From: Cucumis sativus
Taxonomy: Eukaryota > Streptophyta > Magnoliopsida > Cucurbitales > Cucurbitaceae
DNA: 64,000 nt
NCBI RefSeq assembly: GCF_000004075.3
Contig: NC_026657.2
Span: forward strand, 28,986,408 to 29,050,407
Direction of reading: 5' to 3'
In this document: one piece after another, positions 11,476 to 23,500 of the stretch
How the letters are laid out: each line of letters starts with the position of its first letter
Numbering within the stretch: the first letter of the stretch is position 1
Notes under the pieces: generated by a model
Database searches by the model: none
The model's input: the letters and a program-made list of their open reading frames with translations, nothing else
Told to the model about the DNA's origin: nothing
Translations under genes and position numbers: made by a program

Positions 11476-13509
11476 ATTCTGTTATCTTTTGTCTCTAGGT
11501 TTTCCTTTCTATTTTTTTTTCTTTTGTACTCTAAAAAAATAACTAAAAATTAAACAAAAGAAAACTAACCTAAAAACCTAAAAACAATTACGAATATAAA
11601 TTGAGTACTTATTTATTATTTGTAGTATTGATGTACTAAAAGTTAATTAAATTAAATCTAATAAGTTAATAATATTAAGGATGAAAAGTATAACTCAACA
11701 GTAAAAATATTAAAGATTCATTAAATATTATCATAAAAAAGACAAGTTAACAAAAAAATTATTTCCTAAATTTACTTAATACCAAGTTACCAACATAAAC
11801 CATTTTTCTTTCTCCTATTTTCTTTTTCACTGCGTGTTGATGGACTGAGAAGCCTAAGCATATAGATGAAGGCATATTTCAGATAAAAAATCAATATTAA
11901 TTAAGAAAAAAATAATACTGTAAATGTTTGAACACAACATACCACTTTTTTATATACCATTTTAAGTAACTATTCGACAAAAAAAAAAAAAAACCTTATG
12001 GCTGTAATGGAAGACAAATTTAATACTATAACTCATCTAACATTAAATCAATTTTATCATTTTCAAAATCAATTTTATCATTTTCAAAATCACTTTTAAA
12101 ATGTCTTTAATCATTCAATATCAATGTTATAGTATAAAAAATATATTTAAAAGTGTAAAATAAACATTAAATTAAAATGTGTATTTCACCAGCAAATTTA
12201 AATATGATAAAAATGATTTTAACTCTTTTAAAATAAGAGGAGTGATTAGTTGAAAAAGAGAGAAAAATTTGGCAAAAGTAAGGTTAAACTGGTTTTGATG
12301 TAAACTAATTACACAATGTTTATTTAATCATTTCTTAAATAATTAAATATAGTTTATTTGATCGTTTTTTACAATAATTAAATAAAAGGGTTGTTTTCAT
12401 ATACTCCAAAATAAATTAAAATATTTATAACAATAGAAAATATCATGCTACTATTATTTATATCTATTTGTACTATGATATAGAAGAGTAATCTATTTGA
12501 TATATTTATAAATATATTCTAAAAGTTTGATTATTTTAGATAAATTTCCTAAACAAAAACTATTTCGTCTTATCCCATCAACATAAGATACATACAGAAT
12601 ATAAGCTATACATAGTTGAGAAAGCTTCTCTTCGATTATAGCTAAAAACATGAAATTGGGTATTTTTAACGTTATTGAAATAAACAAAATTGGGTTAAAG
12701 TACTATTTTCAATTTTTCTTTAAAATATATTTTAATAGTATAGTTCTTTGTATGGAAATAATTGTTACTGTTATTTAACCAATTTCGAAAAATAACTTTA
12801 AATGACAACATTTAAAATTTATTTAAAATGCCATAACCAACGTTAAGATTTATTAAAATATATTTATAACTTAAATTCAACCATTAAAATTACAAGACTA
12901 GAATGGTAAGTTGCTGCCATTAAATTAAAACCAAAAGCTCAGTATATATCTCAAATAAATTAAAACCCCACCCACAATATTATTATTAAAGTAATCTCAT
13001 TCCATAATATGTTAGCTCCACAAAAATTATATATACATATAAACTAACAATTTAGTTCGAAACTATAAATCTTAATATTAATGGAGTACATCTATAGCTT
13101 TTAATTTAAGTTATATGTTAGTTATAAAAAAAAAAAAAAAAGCAATTAAAATAATATAGGTGCCCAACCTCATGTTCAATTAAAAAATAAAATAAAATAT
13201 TTTTTAAAAAATCATTTTAATAGTATGAAATCTTATGCCCTACTATTTCATTTTTTAGAGACATTATCCGTTTATTGTGTAGTTCTTGTTTCATCCAATT
13301 AAAAGTTGTCATGTGATAATTTATTAGAAAATGAGAAGAAGAAAAATTATTTTTTGGTGTGTAGTAGTAGAAAAAGGGACATGAAATTTAGATGCATCCT
13401 AGACTACGTTTAAGTATGGTTTACTTTTTTTTTTTTTTTTGTTCAAAGTGAAACTAATACTGAAAAGGTTGATAGATAAAGTTGCATATAATTTTAAGTA
13501 TTATCCTTT
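11476..13509. other. Intergenic, very AT-rich
   Basis: Long A/T runs (poly-A at about 11980 and 13125, poly-T at about 13425) and a 20-bp tandem duplication of TCAATTTTATCATTTTCAAA at about 12049-12090. No coding sequence or RNA gene is supported. Confidence 0.6.
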
Positions 13510-13735
13510 CTATTTTAATCAGAATAATATTTCTTCCTACCTCATTGCTTGAACAAAATGATTTTTGTAAATGACACAACATACCTTATTGTGATTCCTC
13601 ATATATACGGCCACTAAATAGGTCGGCATGTAACCACAATGATAAGCAATGCCTGCACAAAAACAAATAACGAAGGGAACTCCTTCCAGGATTCTAATTC
13701 AAATAACCAACTAAATGTGCAAGTTGTATGCTTAA
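13510..13735 (-). pseudogene. Duplicated 3' flank of a lost receptor-kinase gene
   Basis: This block aligns, with many substitutions, to the sequence just downstream of the intact kinase gene (about 7180-7425). Shared words include CTTGAACAAA, ACAACATAC, ATGTAACCA, GCAATACCTGCA versus GCAATGCCTGCA, and AACCAA.TAAA with .TGTAAGTTG versus TGCAAGTTG. No kinase coding sequence remains next to it. It shows that the cluster once reached at least this far and that a member was deleted. Confidence 0.65.
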
Positions 13736-13772
13736 TATTTAAGGAGCTGATGTATATCTACCATCCCTTTCT

Positions 13773-13962
13773 AAGGCTCTAGTTAGGAATATATTCAGAT
13801 AAGTAGTAGGAGGCATTCTGGTCATTAGACATTAACAAATTAGTATTAAAAGAATGTCGCTTACTATAACCCGAAAACCTAACCAACTTAATGTCTAATT
13901 ACTAGAATGCCCCTTACTACTAATCACACTAATTATCCTAATATATTCCTAATTAGAGCCTT
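13773..13962. mobile_element. MITE-like element with about 60-bp terminal inverted repeats
   Basis: The left end AAGGCTCTAGTTAGGAATAT is mirrored at the right end as ATATTCCTAATTAGAGCCTT, and the match continues inward (GTAGTAGGAGGCATTCTGG against CTAGAATGCCCCTTACTAC, then TTAGACATTA against TAATGTCTAA). The whole is about 190 bp with no coding capacity, as in non-autonomous DNA transposons. TAA lies at both edges and could be a 3-bp target duplication as in PIF/Harbinger elements, but the boundaries are offset by one base. It sits about 500 bp upstream of the glycosyltransferase gene. Confidence 0.8.
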
Positions 13963-14456
13963 AAACACTTCTCCTCGCTTAGTTCCTATGCCATTAATCT
14001 TGACTTAAACTTTTCATCTCCCTTTTTCACCTTTAAAAAATGCAATTACCGAAAGTTTTTAGCAGCTGGTCAACCAGGTTAATTCAGCTATAAACTATAG
14101 TAACTGCTTTATTTCATGATTTGAATTCTTCCCCATGGAGAAAAATGTTGACCTGAATGCTTTCATCCTCAACCGTTGGATCTTTATTAACTAAAAACAC
14201 CACCTTGTGTTAAACATTCGTCATTGTTCTTAAGAGTTTAGATTTGACTATTTCAATTCATTTCCTTCCGTGGACTTTACGAAAATCTGACCAACCCCAT
14301 CAAGCAGACCAAGCAAGCAGCCTGAATAAATTAATTGTGTCCTCCATTGGTGTAATCGCCAACTAATTTTGCCCAGGTATGAGTTTATTCAAATAGCTTC
14401 ATTTTTCATACTTCGGTGAAGACTTCACTTTTTTGTGGGAGAACCTCCTGGGAGAT

Positions 14457-15701
14457 ATGTCTGAAAGGTGTGCTATATCACCCATACTGCCAACCATCTT
14501 GCTTGCTGCCATCATCTTCCTTATATGTGGAGATAGCATAATCTACAAAGTTTCAATTCGAACAGTATCTATAGATGAGAAAAGAAATTCAAACTCAACA
14601 AGTACGTGCATAACACAATTGCAGATTAAGCAAACTTTGGTTGGAGAGCCAAGGCAGTCCTCACCAGAAAACAGAGACGAAGATGATAGTGAAACTTTTG
14701 ATTCCTTAGTAGTTCCATCCAATCTTTCAGCAAAAGAAGCGAGAGTTGATTGGTTTAGGAACCACCTTCCCAACTTTCGAATTTTGCAGTCAAACAACTT
14801 GACGCAGCAGTTTCATGATCGACTTCTGGAGTTTCTCAGCCATGAGTGTGAGGTACAATTCTTCATGACGTGGGTATCTCCAGCGAGGTCTTTCAGGGAA
14901 AGAGAATTAATGGCAGCAGAAAGTGTTTTTAAGTCTCACCCCCGTGGATGCTTAACTATTATATCAAGAACGCTGGATTCAGAAAGAGGCTGCAAGATTC
15001 TTAAACCTCTACTTGATCATGGGTTTAAAATTCAGGCAATCGCACCGGACTTGCCTTTGCTATTCAAAAACACCCCGGTTGAGGCTTGGTTTGATGAGAT
15101 GAAGAGTGGAAAAAAAGACCCAGGTCAGATTCCATTAGCTCAGAATCTATCTAACCTGATGAGACTTGCAGTTTTATACAAATATGGAGGTGTTTACATA
15201 GATACAGACTTTATTGTTTTGAAGTCTTTCATGGGGTTGAAGAACTCAATTGGCGCACAAAGTATTGATCCAGTAACTAAGAACTGGACAATACTGAATA
15301 ACGCTGTTCTTGTTTTTGATAAGAAGCATCCACTTCTAGAGAAATTTATGGAAAACTTTGCATCAAATTTTGATGGTAGCAGATGGGGACATAATGGACC
15401 TTTTCTGGTCTCCAGAGTAATAGCAAAGATAACTGGAGCCAGAGCAAAACCTGGTTTCAACGTCACTATACTGCCACCTGCAGCGTTCTACCCAGTGGAT
15501 TGGATTAAGATTGGTGAACTTTTCAAGAAGCCAGGAAACCGGGCTGTTGAAAGTTGGGCAAAAGCAAAACTAGATCAGCTAAATAACGAAACCTACGGAA
15601 TACACCTATGGAACAAGCAGAGTAAGAGTTATGTGATTCAAAAGGGAAGCGTCATAGAACGATTATTCGCTGATCATTGCATCATTTGCAGCTATACTTA
15701 G
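14457..15701 (+). CDS. Alpha-1,4-galactosyltransferase-like (Gb3 synthase family) type II membrane glycosyltransferase
   Basis: A single-exon gene of 414 aa from the ATG at 14457. The frame extends 8 codons upstream but without an ATG. A short cytoplasmic tail is followed by a signal anchor at about residues 8-28 (PTILLAAIIFLIC), a variable stem with several N-glycosylation sites (NST, NLS), and the catalytic region. The DXD-sugar-binding domain (Gly_transf_sug) centres on YGGVYIDTDF, with the metal-binding DTD at 249-251. The C-terminal Gb3_synth-like domain contains NNAVLVFDKKHPLL, WGHNGPFLVSRV and a closing GIHLWNKQS. Family knowledge: plant members are Golgi enzymes of mostly unknown acceptor, related in fold to lactosylceramide 4-alpha-galactosyltransferase; plants lack that glycolipid substrate, so the animal name describes similarity only. 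Length and motifs look intact. A MITE-like element lies about 0.5 kb upstream. Confidence 0.9.
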   Translation: MSERCAISPILPTILLAAIIFLICGDSIIYKVSIRTVSIDEKRNSNSTSTCITQLQIKQTLVGEPRQSSPENRDEDDSETFDSLVVPSNLSAKEARVDWFRNHLPNFRILQSNNLTQQFHDRLLEFLSHECEVQFFMTWVSPARSFRERELMAAESVFKSHPRGCLTIISRTLDSERGCKILKPLLDHGFKIQAIAPDLPLLFKNTPVEAWFDEMKSGKKDPGQIPLAQNLSNLMRLAVLYKYGGVYIDTDFIVLKSFMGLKNSIGAQSIDPVTKNWTILNNAVLVFDKKHPLLEKFMENFASNFDGSRWGHNGPFLVSRVIAKITGARAKPGFNVTILPPAAFYPVDWIKIGELFKKPGNRAVESWAKAKLDQLNNETYGIHLWNKQSKSYVIQKGSVIERLFADHCIICSYT

Positions 15702-16199
15702 AATTAGGGAAAGCTCTACGAGAGAAAAAAATGTAAAGATGTATGAATAACTACGATTTATTTAATACACTAACACAGAACCTTTAACAAGAATGAAGTG
15801 AACCATGTTCCTCCCAAGAATCATATGAAATCGTGATCTAATCTTCTCCCAGATGTAAAATTCCCTAAATTATAGCTTTCTTCGTTTCTGAACTTTTTCT
15901 GAGATAGCATTTATTCCAAGGCTAATCTTTCAAGGTATCAAGAATTTTACTCAAAGGATCACATATGCAGCCCCTAAAGAAGTATTGCTCAAAGACTACC
16001 ACTCTGGAGGCTCTATACTACAGCTTTTCTTTGCTAATTGTTTAAGAGTTCGAATCTTCTCCATTGTATTCATTTACTAGTTTTCTACACTATCATGATT
16101 ACAGATATTATTCAACTTTTGAACCCAATCTCTGTACATCATTAAGAAAATAGTAGAAAAAAGGTAAACTGTACTTTATAGGACAGAAGGCATCATGTT
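15702..16199. other. 3' flank of the glycosyltransferase gene
   Basis: Contains the likely 3' untranslated region of the upstream gene (AT-rich, roughly 15702-15780), then unassigned sequence. No coding signal is supported. Confidence 0.4.
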
Positions 16200-17120
16200 C
16201 AGATAATTCTATCAGAAGTCAACATTAGAGGCAGGTGTTATTGGCTTATTGCTATCCGACACAATACTCCATCCCCAAATAAATCTAACAAGTCTCCAGC
16301 CTCTATGGACTTTTAAGCCCACTTGACCATCATAAAGTTCCCAATGTCATTTACCAATTGATCAATTATGGAAGTTCCAGGATTATTATGTTGAATGGAA
16401 TCAAATGGTTCCATCATCCAATCAAATGCAACAGGAACAAGTAAAATCAGATCAAATTAAAGAGTAACGACGTTAAGTACTGCTTAGCGGAAGAATAAAG
16501 ACTCGTCAAAATCAATGGCAACAAACTCGAGATCATGGAATTCTATATTTCTTAATTTGGAGAAGATATAGGAACAAGTACCTCTGGTCTCAACGAGCCT
16601 GCGAACTTATGCATTAGAAAAAAACAAAAGTCCAAGCGACAAGCGCCAAGCGCCAAGAGCCACAACCACAAGGATAATATTAAGAAAAAAAAAACCTACT
16701 AAATTGAGGAAAGCGACACAAAACAAATATAAAAACAAAAAAAATAAATGGGCGTAAATTTCCATACCGTTGGTTAAATCGCTTTCCCTGACTGCTATGC
16801 CATCGCTTCTGCCACAAGAAAAATGAGTTAGAAGTAAACAAAACTAAAAACAAAAGAGAATGACAAAATCACAATACTACATTGAGAAAAATAAAACACC
16901 GGAAGGAATAGACGAAGGAAAATGGAAATTTGAAGAAAATGAGAGATCGGATGTTGAAAGAAGATGAATTCCTTTCCTAAGGTTTCTGATTACAGAGCTT
17001 GCAACAAGACCGATTAAGAAACGAAGGAGGAATTGGAAGTGGAACTGTAGAAGCGAACGCCATTACTGAGTGAAGAAGGTTGGTAAAAGAAAAAACGCAT
17101 GGACGAGGTCGGAGAAACGT
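16200..17120 (-). other. Possible minus-strand transcription unit with an E2F-type promoter site; product unrecognised
   Basis: This interval is richer in G+C than its surroundings and has gene-like features on the minus strand. An ATG at about 17063 opens MAFASTVPLPIPPSFLNRSC and stays open for 28 codons. A pyrimidine-rich acceptor and a donor bracket a 41-bp exon-like block at about 16769-16809 (...GTGGCAG| and AACG|GTATGG), open in two frames. A further exon-like block follows at about 16582-16600. Near 16200-16440 all three frames have open stretches of 20-45 codons, one ending GNFMMVKWA. I could not join these into one consistent reading frame, since the obvious splice gives a stop. It may be a small multi-exon gene, a non-coding RNA, or a decayed gene. 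Confidence 0.3.
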
Positions 17121-17130
17121 GAAGGGAAAA

Positions 17131-17139
17131 TTTGGCGGG
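17131..17139 (+). promoter_or_regulatory. E2F-type binding motif TTTGGCGGG
   Basis: TTTGGCGGG matches the E2F/DP consensus (TTTSGCGS-like). It lies about 70 bp upstream of the first ATG of the putative minus-strand unit at 16200-17120. E2F sites are typical of S-phase genes in plants; use here is inferred. Confidence 0.4.
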
Positions 17140-20100
17140 GCGATGACTTTAATTTTTAATATTAACTGTTTTTCTTTTTCTTACTTATTTTATAAATATT
17201 TCTTATTTTTTCTTTTAGAATAAAATATTTTGATTATAATATAATTTTTTTATATTTTACTTCAACGGAAAATAAGATTAATTTAAAGATGTATTTCACG
17301 ATGACGTGGCATATAGAGTAAAATATAGTTGCTCAAATGACCATGCAAATCAATTTACAATAATAAAGTATTAAAAAAATCCTTTAAAAAAAAGTATTAA
17401 AAGAATCTTAAAGAAAATACTAATTGTTAATAATTTTAATAATCAAAGTCAACCAGTATTATGATATTATCTATTTAAAGTTTAGTTTAGTGCAAGTATA
17501 TTGTGACATTATCTAATAATTATTTAATATATCAATTATTGTATAATAGGTATATCCACCTATTTTCTCTAAAAATAAAAAACTATACGTATATCCACTC
17601 AATATCTGTATTTTTTAGTGGTAGTCTAACCGACTAAAGTTCAATAGTTAGTCTTAAACTTTCCTACAAATAACAACAAACTAAATTCTTGAACTTACGT
17701 GATTAGTATAATTTATACAAATGTATATGTTTAAGGATATATGTAAACTCTAGACCTAAACATCCTCCAGTCTTTCAAAAAATTTAGTAGATAAGTTGCA
17801 TTATGGAAATAAATTTTAGTGAAAAATGGTGGTTACCCAAGTGTAAACTTTCATATATAGAAGTACATAACTTGAAACAAAATTATTGTGCTGTTTCTGC
17901 TTGTCATATCCTTGAAAAAATGGGCTTTTCTTTTATTGAGCTGTGATGTGGCGCTTTAGCTAATTCAAACAAGAATTGTGTAGTATAGTGATAATGGCTA
18001 CCCGGATGGTTTCCTAGTTGGACTAAGAAATGGCTGTGGCAGTAAGATCAGGCCCATTTGTTTGTTTCAACTTCGACATTTGTAACAAAAAGGCCCATTG
18101 TTACGACCAAAACCGAGTTACTGGGCCCATATCAGCCCATGTTTGTTTCGGTAGGCTCTTTCTAAGCCCTAATGATCGCACAATGGATACTCAAAAAACA
18201 GGCTAGATAGCAATTTTATTTTTGAATTTGTAAATTTCTTGTCATGGATTTTCATATACTTTTTTATCTCGAGAAGAAAAGTTTTTCAAAGAAAAAACAA
18301 ATTACTTTTTATTTTAGTGTTTTTATGGGATGAATGGTTTCAAGATGTTACAACTTCATCTTGAAATCTTAATTTTGGTACGTGTATATAGTTTTTATTT
18401 CTAATCGATAAAAATATAAAAACAGAGTAAAATAATAACAAATAATTCAAATAAATAAAAATTAAATATGAAACTTCCGTATATGTATGTGTGTGTATAC
18501 ACATAAAACAATATTGAAATCTTAAAAATTAGGTATGAGGACAGTTGTAGAAGAAGAACATAAGGGTGGTTTGAAGATCTGAGTCAAGAAATGATAGGGT
18601 GGGTCAAAAAGGACACACTCACACTAGCTCATACACTCACTCCTAATTCAATTCTATAAAAATATCCAATCACTTATTAATAAGATTATTATTACACAAA
18701 CAAACACAGATTGCTTTTAGTTTTGGTGGTGGCCAATGCTTTCAAATTCAATATATATAATTAAATTATTTCCTCTAATAATTATCTCTAATCAAATTTT
18801 GTTGGATCCCAAAAATTTGTTGAATATGCATTTATGCAATGCAACGAATTAATTGATCATATGGGTTTGCATGTGGAAAGCCACGTGCCAACCATGTGAA
18901 ACCTTCCTCCAATTTCCCATTATCAAACGGGAATCAAACCTTGCAAATAGACCATCCCATGTTCCATTTTCTTATATGAAAAAATATATATATATATATA
19001 AATATACCAATCATATTCTTTGAGAACTATAATGTAGAAATTTGACCATTCTTCTTTGTAATATAAATCTGTAATTTTAAGAACCACAATTTGGAGCATA
19101 CTCACACACAAAAGAAAAAGAACAACTATACATACACTTTTGATATTTAGTGGGTATTTAGTAAAAATCTGTACTGTGTGTGCTAGTAGTAGGAAAGAGA
19201 ATTTATTTAGTGGTACTCGTAGAGGAGTGAATTCAGAAGGTTCTTAAATCCAAAAGAATTTGAAAAAGTCAATTCAAGCCGACGGTGGTATCTATGCCTA
19301 AGATTGTGGTTCACAAGTAGTGAGTTCAACCTCGAACTCAAAGTCTAAGTTAGGATATTGGAGTGCTCGACTCAAAGTGGCCTCTACAAGAGCATGCATA
19401 TTTGGTTACTCAATCTAATTTTCTTCTTTCTCGTAGTATTCTCTTCTTCTATTGATCCTTTTTATTTACATTTCTTTAACCCTCGTTTGACTATTGTTGT
19501 TTTGATTCTACCTTTAATTTTCAAGCTTATGGCTCTAATCCAAGATCACAAAATTGGTTAGATTTCAACACATTTAATAGAATAAATACTCTTTATCATA
19601 TGATTAAAATATTGAAGCCAAAAGTAGAACTAATCTTCAAACATATCCGAAATAAACAGTAAGAACTTTTGGTCAGTCTCTTTCATTGTTGAAGGCATCC
19701 ACTCAATATTTATTAAAAATCAAAGAAATATTTATTTAATGACGAGGGTTTCCTTTATGAAATTCTCCGCATGCAAACTGATTGCAAGAATTCTTTTACC
19801 TTTATTGCACTTTTAAACCATTACTTTGAAAATTATAGCAATAATTAAATCATTAGTTCTCTAAGTCTTTTTCTTTTCTTTTCTTTTCTTTCTTTTAAAA
19901 TAAGAGAGAATTCATTTATTGATAAAAATAAACTTAAAACACAGTTTTTGAAATAATTGATTCAATTAATTTCATTTTATCATATACGTATTGTTCGAAT
20001 TATAAATTTGATTATAATTTAAGAATTGTTTAAATAAGTATCAGATAAAACTTGATTGGTTTAACAATAAACTATTCCCTAATTAATTCATATATTTATA

Positions 20101-20556
20101 ACATTGTTACTATTTACATTATCAATATCAGTGTATATTATGAGCGCAAGAATTCAAATCTACTCTAAATTCCAGACTTATTTGTCTAATTTAACAGAGA
20201 AAAAATGACAGGATTACGGTTAGGAAACCATGAGAATTAACAAAAACTACATCTTAAATTTATGGCAATGGTAATAATTTAAGAGTGTTTGAAGAAAATA
20301 TTAAGTAAGCTACAAGTATAATATATAATATAATAATATAATAATCAGCTAAAATTAAGCCAATGATTTTGACTGGATGAGAATCATTACCGATTCAGCA
20401 CACTAGGGGGAAAAAGTAGAAGAAAATTCTAACACACTCAAAGAGGAGGGGGCCATGAGCAAAAGGCTAGTGATTTTTCCCCCATTGGTATGATACAAAA
20501 AGTGGAGGAGATGACCAAGACCGAGATCGAAACACAACCCGGTGGCTGCCCAGTGT
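17140..20556. other. Intergenic, AT-rich, with one housekeeping-promoter-like cluster
   Basis: No supported gene. Contents are the motif cluster at 18050-18171 (listed separately), an (AT)n tract at about 18984-19000, a TTTTC-rich pyrimidine run at about 19866-19896, and an AATAT-rich stretch at about 20320-20345. Open frames near 18923-19111 and 19358-19561 have low-complexity products and no homology that I recognise. Confidence 0.55.
18050..18171. promoter_or_regulatory. Cluster of TGGGCC/GCCCA (site II) motifs with a telobox-like AAGCCCTAA
   Basis: Within 120 bp are AGGCCCAT (18050), AGGCCCAT (18091), TGGGCCCAT (18122), AGCCCAT (18134) and AAGCCCTAA (18163). Site II motifs bind TCP factors, and together with teloboxes they mark promoters of plant ribosomal-protein, snoRNA and other growth-related genes. 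A tiny frame, MDTQKTG, starts at 18184 and then stops. No gene that such a promoter should drive is recognisable on either side. Confidence 0.45.
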
Positions 20557-23500
20557 TTAATGATGAGCAATAGGAGCCATCGCAGGTAACGGTGGACCCT
20601 TGCATTGATAGCACTTTGCAAAAAGTCCGAAGGTGTCAACTTGCCTAACAAAGTTCGTCATACTAGCCCATCCTCCAAACCCAAACCCAACCACAAGAAC
20701 CCACGCCACCACAAACGTGTTCAATGCATACATTCCAACCCAGCTCGGGATGAAGAACGGAGGCTTCTCCGCAGCGTTCTACACAGGAACAAAAAGAAAA
20801 GGTTCAGTAAACAAGAGGAGGAATCTGTCCAAGGTTGATTAATTCGAGTAATAAATAGTTTTATTTTACTATAAGGTCATAGACTTGGTTTAACTATGAT
20901 TAGCATTAAGTGTGCGACAGAGACTTTTACAATGGAGCTACAGGCAAGGAGATGAGTGAGAGTAGGGTAGGTCATTGAAGAGGGTACAAAAAATACAAGT
21001 CTATTGAATAACTAAATGAAAAGGACTTTTCACCTATTTTAATTGTTTGATAAAATTTCTATATCAAAGCCATAAATGCTTTGGTTCATAACTTTATATT
21101 CCACCCTCTTTCCTCAAATAACCAACTAAGAATGCTCTAAATAAAACATAATTTTTGTCTTTTTTATTGTTTTTTTTTTATAAAAAAAACCATAAATTTT
21201 GATGTCCTAATCCTATGTTTAACAAACACTACGTAGATTAAGGATTTAGTACTACATTTTTGGCTAAACTACACAAAATCCCCTTAAACAAGGTCCTACT
21301 TTGTTTGCAATTTGAACTTTAAAATTCTATTCTACCCCAAAAATTGAAGCCAAATTGCTTCCAACATCGAATATACTTTACAGTAATATTACAAATTCAG
21401 TCCCTTTTTTTTTTAAGTTCCAAAACTTTCAACTTCGATTCCAATAGTACTCTAAATTTAAAAGTGCCTAATTCATTTGTTTAAGTTAGTTCTTTAGGTA
21501 TTTCAGTGTTCAATCTTGTGTCCAAGAAGTTGTTGACTAATCCATTATCTTTTTTCATCAGATACTTCAAACCAACCAAAGAAGACAAATAAAAATAAAA
21601 TTAAAAAAATAAACAAGTTTATAACAAAAACCCAATTTAGTTTTCAAAACTTAGCTTGAAGTTTTTTTAAAAATATTAGTTTGAAGTAATAACAAAACAT
21701 AAGCTATAGTTTCAAAAACTAAGGTGTTTAATCATTTAAGAACTCAACCACTTGAACTTCAACAATGCTCACTAAACACATTTATTGATTAATTTCAGTT
21801 TAGAAACAAACTGAAATTAATTAGAGTTCTTTTAGGTGAAAACAACTAAAAAAAGTTCTGAAAAAACTTGAATTCAGATCAGATGAAGAGAAATAAGAGG
21901 GATATATATGAATCACATAAACATTGGAATAAAAGAAAAAAAACACAGTGGGGGCAAATATGTCAAGTAGGCAGCGTGAGGGGGGAAAGAGAAACAGTGG
22001 GATTTCGGAGGGTAAAACAGCAAATTGGTTTAAATAAAAAAGAAGAAAGAGAGAATTTTTACCTGACGAGCAGAGGCCTTTCTGTAAGTCAGCATATGAG
22101 CCATAGCAGGGATAATATATACTGTGAAACTCACCAACAAAGCTCCCACCGCCGAATTTATTGGCCCAAAGAACGGGAAAATGATTGCCAAAAACCAAAT
22201 TGGAATCACCACCGGTAACCTCGCAATAGCCCTTAAACAAATGCTCTTCGTATCATGCATTCCAATCACTTTCTCCCACACAAAGTACAACGGCGTACAA
22301 GCAAACCCAAACGTAATGAACTTCATCCAACACCCCAAAACAAAACAACCCAAGTCAGTTTTCGCTGCTAAAAATGAAATTCTTGTGAATTTTTTCTATG
22401 GGGACTTTTCACAAACATGTTAGGTGCAATTGAAAGTTTACCTGGTGAATAAGCATGAGGATGACGGCGGCGTCACGGAAGCGGGATTTTGGGAGAAGGG
22501 AGAAGGCGTTGGAATGGTTTAGAAGCTCATCTCCGAAAGCCCAGTATACGGCGGTGGCTGACGGAAGCGTTAAGGTGAAAACGTATAAGGTAGCCATCAA
22601 ATAGATGTATTTGAATTTCTGTGGCTTCCACATAGCGTGCATAATTTCACTGAAACATTTTGGGGTTTGAGGAATTAGATTATATTATTTAAGATTTTAC
22701 AATGATTATGTGATTTGAAATCCCGAATAAACTTACACAGTCACAGCATGGCCTCCGAATGTGTAAAGAATGTTAGTGGCGCCGGTGAAGTACAGAACCA
22801 ATTTCTTAGGGCCAGAGTGTTGGACACCCTCAACCTAAAATTAAAAGAAACAACTAATGATATTAAGTTCCCATGAACAAGAAGATGACGGCGGTGGTGG
22901 AAATTGGCCGGAGTAATTACCTGGCCGTGGACAAGAGCGGCGATGGCCATGTACCAAGCAGTGTAAGTGGTCATCCCAAGCCCCAAAAAGGACCAAAGCC
23001 GGTAGTTATGGAAAGAAGGGATGAAAACAGTGGTAGCACAACAAGCTCCAAAAATATAAGTCCATGTTCTCTTGTCCAAATGATCATTGATGTAATAAAT
23101 ATTGCTGATGAGAAAACAAAACAAACCCTCAATAATAAAGCAAATTCAGATAAAATCAAGCGTAAAGAAATGCAAAAAGGCAAAAAAAAAGTCCAACCTT
23201 GCACAAGCAATAAGTTGAATGACTGATCCAAACAAGAGGAAGGTACAGTTAAATGCAAGTCCAATGGCTTTCCAATAAGGACCCAATAAGCCATCAAGAA
23301 CTTCAAACCATTGAATCACATGGTTTTTGAAGCTCACATTCTCTTTCTCCTTCCTACTTCTGTATTCAATGTACAGTACACTGATTATATAAGCAGTCCA
23401 ACTTCCCATGATTCCATAGAAAATTTGAAACAAGATCCCAGAGAGCATTCCCAGCTGAGAAAATGAATATGGCAGAGTTAACAGAACCTGAGCAACCTGC

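Noticed and set aside
14543..14797. 84-codon open frame antisense to the glycosyltransferase
   Set aside because: Shadow of a conserved coding gene on the plus strand; no recognisable domain.
15990..16065. Possible tRNA because of AGAGTTCGAATCTTCTCC
   Set aside because: No A-box or cloverleaf arms can be built around it.
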